From assembly GCA_015852425.1 (NCBI GenBank), contig JAAAIG010000961.1, positions 1 through 12,683 of the forward strand: a stretch of DNA of 12,683 nucleotides. Reading direction: 5' to 3'. Every line of letters begins with the position of its first letter. The first letter of the stretch is position 1. Below are positions 8,914 to 12,683 of the stretch, in pieces. Below the pieces are notes generated by a model that worked only from the letters and a program-made list of their open reading frames with translations, had not been told where the DNA came from and ran no database searches. The DNA comes from Gryganskiella cystojenkinii (taxonomy: Eukaryota > Mortierellomycota > Mortierellomycetes > Mortierellales > Mortierellaceae). Made by a program: the position numbers and the translations under genes.

Positions 8914-9218
8914 TAAACTAAACCCATTAAATGTACCAAAGAGATTTCGTCTGGAATTGTGGTGTTTTTTTATGAAATGGAGTGAAAAATGACTTTCTGT
9001 TGGACTACGTTTGGGGTGATGATGGAGGCAGTCGAGCGGTGTGGTCATAAGGAGACCACCCTAGCTTTTGTTTTGTTTTGTTCATTTCGCATCGTTCTTC
9101 TTCTCCATCCTCACTCTCATTGGCCTTTTTCTCTACACTCGCGCTCGTAACAACCGTCGACCACACAACTTCTCTTCTCTCCACTGTAATCCCTAACTCT
9201 ATAAAACAGCTGCTCACC
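8914..9218. other. Intergenic spacer between Pus3 and BTB genes
   Basis: The 305-nt spacer carries the Pus3 3'UTR and the promoter of the next gene. It has no perfect AATAAA; ATTAAA occurs at about 8927. A CT-rich stretch at about 9090-9185 is the probable leader of the BTB gene. A TATAAAA at 9200-9206 is only 13 nt from the start codon, so it is unlikely to be that gene's TATA box. Confidence 0.5.
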
Positions 9219-11030
9219 ATGGACGACAAACCACCTCAGGGCCAGCTTACCCACACCGAGATTGAGACCTGGACTGTTGCCATCGCTTCTCTACCCACGA
9301 AAAGCCCCGAAATTCGATTTGGCCGTAAAGCCTTCCAAGCTGCTTTTGCAGAAAAAGTAAGAAAAAAAGAACATGTGGCGAGGTGTGTTCTTAGGGAATC
9401 TGCCCCACTCATGGCCCTAAGATTCAACGCTTGCTTTCTTCTTTCTTAGAATGGAAAAGCATGTTTCTATCTCCGGAGACTCGACGATCTTGCGCAAGGA
9501 CAAGAAGTTGAGGCCGGTGGTGGTGCTGCCTCTGTTCTTTCTGCTTCTATGGAGGTCTCGATCTTTGGAAAGGATCGAAAGCCTATGATCGGCTACACTG
9601 CCATCGAGGATGTTCTCGATCCCAGAACTGGGCTCTTTGGTAAAGATCATAAAACCTCCATCTGTTTCTTTTTTAACCTGCACTCAGAGTGCCATTCCCC
9701 TCCTGTCTTCCTATCCATCCCCCAGCTTTTAGTACGAGTGCGAGAAAGTACAGATCACTGAGATAGACTTTTTTAACCATGAATGTAAAAAATAGAACTG
9801 GACAACATCGTGACCCGAGCTGATATCAGCAAGCATCAGCAGCTGTTGATCGAGCTGCGCCTCTCTGGTATCCCCGCCGTGCCACCGATGGATCTCTCGG
9901 CTCTCTGGCAAGATGCCTCGACCTCGGATGTCGAAATCCACTTCTCTTCGAATCCAATTCAAGGACGAAGAAGTGGTGGTGGCGATGACAATGACCAGCA
10001 GCAGGAGGAAACGGGCATGTTCATCCTGGCCCACAAAGCCTTTGTCCTTTCCCAAGTCCCGCAGCTCATCAAGTTCTTTGGTTTGGAGCCAATCGAAGAT
10101 GCTCAGACTGGCAAAGTTGCTCAAGTTCGCTCCGGTGATCATCGGGGCAAGGGTAAAGCAGCCGTCAACAGCAGTAGCGGCGACAGCATGGCCGCAGCCT
10201 CGAACTTGATCGACATGAACGACAGCAAGAGCGCTGCTGATGAAGTCAAAGATAATGACGAGTCCGCAAGCGTCAACCTCTCCGAGTCCATTGTCGATCT
10301 CAAGACCACGGTGGGAGCCGAAACCGATGATGGCTCTTCCTCATTCAAGAGCAGAAACTCACCTAATCGCAGACAGAAGCGATTGGAGAAGCAGCAGGAG
10401 CAGCAAGAGCATGTGGACCAGGCTATGGGCGACGGCGTCCTCGAGCCCTCCTCCGAGGAAGCCATGTCGTCAGTCTCGTCGCCTTTGTCGTCCAGATCCT
10501 GTTACGAATCAGGATCACCACCTGCCACGTCAACCCCGATGATGAGCCGCCGTCCTCTTTTGTCCCCTACTGGCTCTTCAGACTCGTTTGCTTCCGGTTT
10601 AGGCGATTACGAATCCAGCGACCGCACCCGCCGAGAGATTTGGTATTGGCCCACGCGATTCCCTCCCTGCGCATGTCAGCAGGTGCTGTCGTGGATCTAC
10701 CTCGGTGATCTTCCGAAACCCGAAGACATCAAACTCAAGGACTTTGAGTCGCTACTCGAGCTCTGTCAGTTTTTGAAGTTGCCGGAACTCTTCCACGCCT
10801 ACTTGAGCCAGAGTGAAAATCAGGTCGCGACTCATCCTCTCGAAACCCTTCGGTTGTTGAACTACAACGGTGGATTCGCAAAACAGTACCTGCGACCGAT
10901 TTTGGCCTCATCCGCAGAAAGCAACTTGTGGGCTTTTCTCCACACAAATGAGTTCCAGCGACGCATCTTAGAGTATGATCCCTCGGGTGTGACCTGGGAC
11001 GCGATGCAGAAGCGTCTCTCGAACATTTGA
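9219..11030 (+). CDS. BTB/POZ-domain protein, probably MATH-BTB-like
   Basis: Spliced gene, join(9219..9356, 9450..9639, 9796..11030), giving 520 residues. The start is CACCATGG, an ideal context. Residues about 1-135 include TWTVAIASL, FYLRRLDDL and a GYTAIEDVLDPRTGLFELD segment, resembling a divergent MATH domain; this part is tentative. A BTB fold follows in two halves. The first, about 152-205, has DVEIHF and FILAHKAFVLSQVPQLIKFFG. The second, about 389-449, has QQVLSWIYLGDLPKPEDI and LLELCQFLKLPELFHAYL. Between them lies a Ser/Asp/Gln-rich insert of about 180 residues with a charged, possibly coiled-coil patch (RRQKRLEKQQEQQEH). The C-terminal 70 residues are mostly helical in character, possibly BACK-like. 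MATH-BTB proteins serve as Cul3 ubiquitin ligase adaptors, so a similar role is the working guess. BTB assignment is good; MATH and Cul3 role are inferred. Confidence 0.8.
9357..9449 (+). other. Intron 1 of the BTB gene
   Basis: This 93-nt phase 0 intron runs from a GTAAGA donor to a polypyrimidine tract ending TTTCTTAG. Reading through reaches an in-frame TAG at 9447-9449. Splicing joins AFAEK to NGKACFYLRRLDD in the same frame. Confidence 0.82.
9640..9795 (+). other. Intron 2 of the BTB gene
   Basis: This 156-nt phase 1 intron has a GTAAAG donor, a TTTTTTAAC branch-like segment at about 9769-9777 and an AATAG acceptor. It splits a Glu codon, giving DPRTGLF-E-LDNIVTRAD. Unspliced, the frame meets a stop at 9759-9761. 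The acceptor was chosen because it restores the frame; other AG dinucleotides upstream do not obviously do so. Confidence 0.72.
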
Positions 11031-11341
11031 ATTTTCTGTTGCAAATCTCTCGGACTGGCTGCGGCCGCCGTGGTTCTGCGTGAACTTGCTCACAGGGTGT
11101 TATTAAAAAGATGATACGTGTTATTTTTGTAACCAGCAATCTTTTTTTTGTCTTCTCACCAATAAATCCTCAGAGTACCATTGCAAAAAAAGAAGGTCAA
11201 GGAACACATTTGCACCACTATCGCTCGAGAAAAAAAATGGACCTGGATGCCGATAAGAAACTCGACTAGTCACTCTTCTTTCCTTCCTCCAGCTTGTGCA
11301 TACCCTGAGGCATCTCTTGAGAGAAAACTACCTTAAAGGTA
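11031..11341. other. Intergenic spacer after the BTB gene
   Basis: This stretch holds the BTB 3'UTR with a perfect AATAAA at 11161-11166, and then the presumed promoter or leader of the next gene. Splice-like signals occur near its end: a polypyrimidine-CAG at about 11277-11292 and an AAAGGTAATG donor-like site at 11336-11345. A 5'UTR intron of the downstream gene is therefore possible. Confidence 0.45.
11161..11166 (+). terminator. AATAAA polyadenylation signal of the BTB gene
   Basis: A perfect AATAAA lies 131 nt after the BTB stop codon, a suitable distance for 3' end formation. Confidence 0.55.
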
Positions 11342-11892
11342 ATGAAGTCTATGACAATCCTCTATCGATCTTCTTTTCCAACTCCATCCCACACCTGCCT
11401 TCAAACACCACTCCACCTTATCATACATTTTTGCTACCGTCTTATCGCTCTAGCCCTGAGCGTTCTCCTTTTCATCACGATGCTCCCTGTTCAAGGTCAA
11501 GTTGAGCCGGACGAGCCCTTGCCCGCCACTTCTGAGCCAACCACCACTGGCCCTGAATCCGATGTTAACCCACTGAGGCCCTTGCCGTCGACAACTACTC
11601 GGCCACTTGGCCCTGGCCCGAGCTTATCCCTGCCGAAGGCCCTGAATCAGCCGTAAACCTCCTTGCTGTTGACAACTACTCCACCGCTGATGGCGTCGAA
11701 GAATTGCTAAAGCAGCTAGCTGACAAGAGTGGTCGTAAGGGCCAACCTCCCTGTGATCCCATGTCGTGTGGTAAGAAGGGCCAACAACCTCCCTGCCTTC
11801 CTCCTCCTCCTCCTCCTCCTCCTCCAAAGTGTGGTACTAAGGGTCAACCTCCCTGCCAACCCCAACCAGCGTCACCTAATCCCGAACCCTAG
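11342..11892 (+). CDS. Probable small secreted proline-rich, KGQPPC-repeat protein (exon structure uncertain)
   Basis: No known family is recognised. From the ATG at 11342, a frame contains a strong hydrophobic segment (LIALALSVLLFITMLPVQGQ) that looks like a signal peptide core, although about 32 residues precede it, which is long. That frame ends at a TAA at 11654. A second frame, open from 11563 to the TAG at 11890, encodes VDNYSTADGVEELLKQLADK, three repeats of the form (S/C)GxKGQ(Q)PPC, a run of nine prolines and a Pro-rich tail. One splice that links them is join(11342..11495, 11639..11892): GTCAAG donor, GAAG acceptor, 135 residues. Another is a 77-nt intron from 11501 to 11577. Both acceptors are weak. 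The gene could also be a frameshifted pseudogene. Paired cysteines and the signal-like segment suggest a cell wall or secreted role. Confidence 0.4.
11800..11823. repeat. (CCT)8 microsatellite coding for polyproline
   Basis: Eight CCT triplets in frame with the second exon, followed by CCA, encode nine prolines between two KGQPPC motifs. It is prone to length change by replication slippage. Confidence 0.9.
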
Positions 11893-12183
11893 TCGCTAAC
11901 ATCAGCTCCCGTCAACCTATCAGTATCTTGTACGTAGTTATTCCTCATATCTCTTTCGCCCTTCCACAGCTAGACAGCCGCATTTCTTAAGTAAATAAAT
12001 AAAAAAATTACAGTGGTAAAATCCAGCGACAACAATTTCTCAACTTGTCCGCTGGGTGACACCAAAAAGGACGACAACCTGGAATACTGTGGAATACTGT
12101 GGAATACTGAACGTTGATATCGGGAGACCAGAGAGACGACTTTTGGGGCTTGGTGGCGGTTTGGGGAGACAAAATTTAGCGTC
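11893..12183. other. Non-coding region with poly(A) signals
   Basis: Overlapping AATAAA hexamers at 11994-11999 and 11998-12003 lie about 100 nt after the stop at 11892. They are the likely 3' end of the secreted-protein gene. Apart from the decamer repeat described separately, I see no gene here. Confidence 0.55.
12081..12109. repeat. Three-copy 10-bp tandem repeat GGAATACTGT
   Basis: Two exact copies (12081-12090 and 12091-12100) and a third with a changed last base (12101-12110, ending TGA). It lies about 75 bp before the decayed integrase. Its function is unknown; it could belong to the retroelement or be a slippage product. Confidence 0.9.
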
Positions 12184-12186
12184 TAA

Positions 12187-12655
12187 GCGTCGAATAGATT
12201 ATATAAGAGCATGACTTCTGAACTTGGCGTCGAACACCGCCTACTTACATCCTATCGCCCACGCGGCAATGGAGTTTCTGAACGCCATGTGAAATTGCTG
12301 TGGACATTCTTCGCAAAGAACGTGCTAAGAAATAGGACTCATGGGACCTTCACATCCTTATGGCACAGCTCGCCATGAACACACGCATAGTCGCGCTGCA
12401 TAACTCGTCTCCTTTCTCATTATTTTTCGCGCGGAAATTCATTGGTTTTCACAATTTTACGAACGATAAGAACGAACTCATGACGCACAAAGATGTCAAG
12501 GACTGGGCAAGGTGTATTTGAGTAAGCAGGAGGAACTAGACTAGGGTGTGAAGTTATTGCAGACTGAGGAGAAAGGGGAAAGGAGGACTTGGTGCCCATG
12601 GCGCAAGTCAAACCCAAGACACCGAACAAGTCCACGAAGGTCCACGCATGCGCTG
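12187..12655 (+). mobile_element. Decayed Ty3/gypsy retrotransposon integrase fragment
   Basis: The reading starts after a stop at 12184 with NRLYKSMTSELGVEHRL, then YRPRGNGVSERHVK. This matches the C-terminal half of the catalytic core of Metaviridae integrase, where the family has lgi-H-r-l-t-s-a-Y-h-P-q-x-N-G-x-x-E-R; the catalytic Glu is present as SERH. Near 12294-12296 the match moves to another phase, consistent with loss of one base. A TAG follows at 12333-12335, and the match resumes as DSWDLHILMAQLAMNTR and then SPFSLFFARKF, typical of the segment after the core, up to a stop at 12519. A weak match to the integrase C-terminal region (KEDLVPMAQVKPKT) lies near 12580-12620. No reverse transcriptase, gag or LTR is visible, so this is a non-functional relic. 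Confidence 0.75.
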
Positions 12656-12683
12656 AACTCCAGGAATAAATAAGGGCCAGGGG

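Noticed and set aside
9200..9206. TATAAAA before the BTB gene
   Set aside because: It is 13 nt from the start codon, too close to act as its TATA box.
11731..11776. GTAAGG and GTAAGA donor-like words in the KGQPPC region
   Set aside because: They encode the repeated R-K-G or K-K-G parts of the repeats, and the frame is open through all three repeats to the stop at 11890.
1..12683. tRNA, rRNA, CRISPR array, or prokaryote-style defence system
   Set aside because: No cloverleaf with a T-loop motif, no regular spaced repeats and no effector-like genes were seen; the gene set is ordinary eukaryotic.

Overview
The window looks like a nuclear fungal contig. The best guess is an early-diverging fungus of the Mortierellomycotina (Mortierella and relatives). 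The evidence is compact genes with short GT-AG introns (93, 105 and 156 nt), pyrimidine-rich leaders before start codons, a tandem pair of F-box/leucine-rich proteins (a family greatly expanded in that group), low-complexity Gln/Ser/Thr inserts, and a decayed Ty3/gypsy integrase. The taxonomic call is inference, because no rRNA or other marker is present.

Layout: 1-988 is non-coding and ends in a TATA-like box and a CT-rich leader. 989-3019 (+) and 3218-5287 (-) are two convergent F-box/LRR-like genes. 5288-5902 is a divergent promoter region holding a CACGTG box and a three-copy 11-bp repeat. 5903-6217 (+) is a small histidine-rich protein. 6586-8913 (+, one intron) is the tRNA pseudouridine synthase Deg1/Pus3. 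9219-11030 (+, two introns) is a BTB/POZ protein, probably MATH-BTB-like, whose BTB fold is split by a long disordered insert. 11342-11892 (+, uncertain exon structure) is a probable small secreted protein with CGxKGQ(Q)PPC repeats. 11893-12683 carries a decamer repeat and the relic of a Ty3/gypsy integrase.

The genes do not form an operon or an obvious single system. Three of them (two F-box proteins and one BTB protein) belong to families that supply substrate adaptors to cullin-RING ubiquitin ligases: Cul1/SCF for F-box and Cul3 for BTB. That is a shared theme of the locus, not proof of a joint pathway. Pus3 is a housekeeping tRNA modification enzyme. Its long first exon begins with a mitochondrial-targeting-like leader followed by a second in-frame ATG, which fits dual localisation. 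I see no RNA gene, CRISPR array or defence system, and nothing that I would claim as an undescribed system. The most interesting points are the dual-start Pus3, the split BTB domain, the phased promoter repeat and the frame-switching duplication in the secreted-protein locus.
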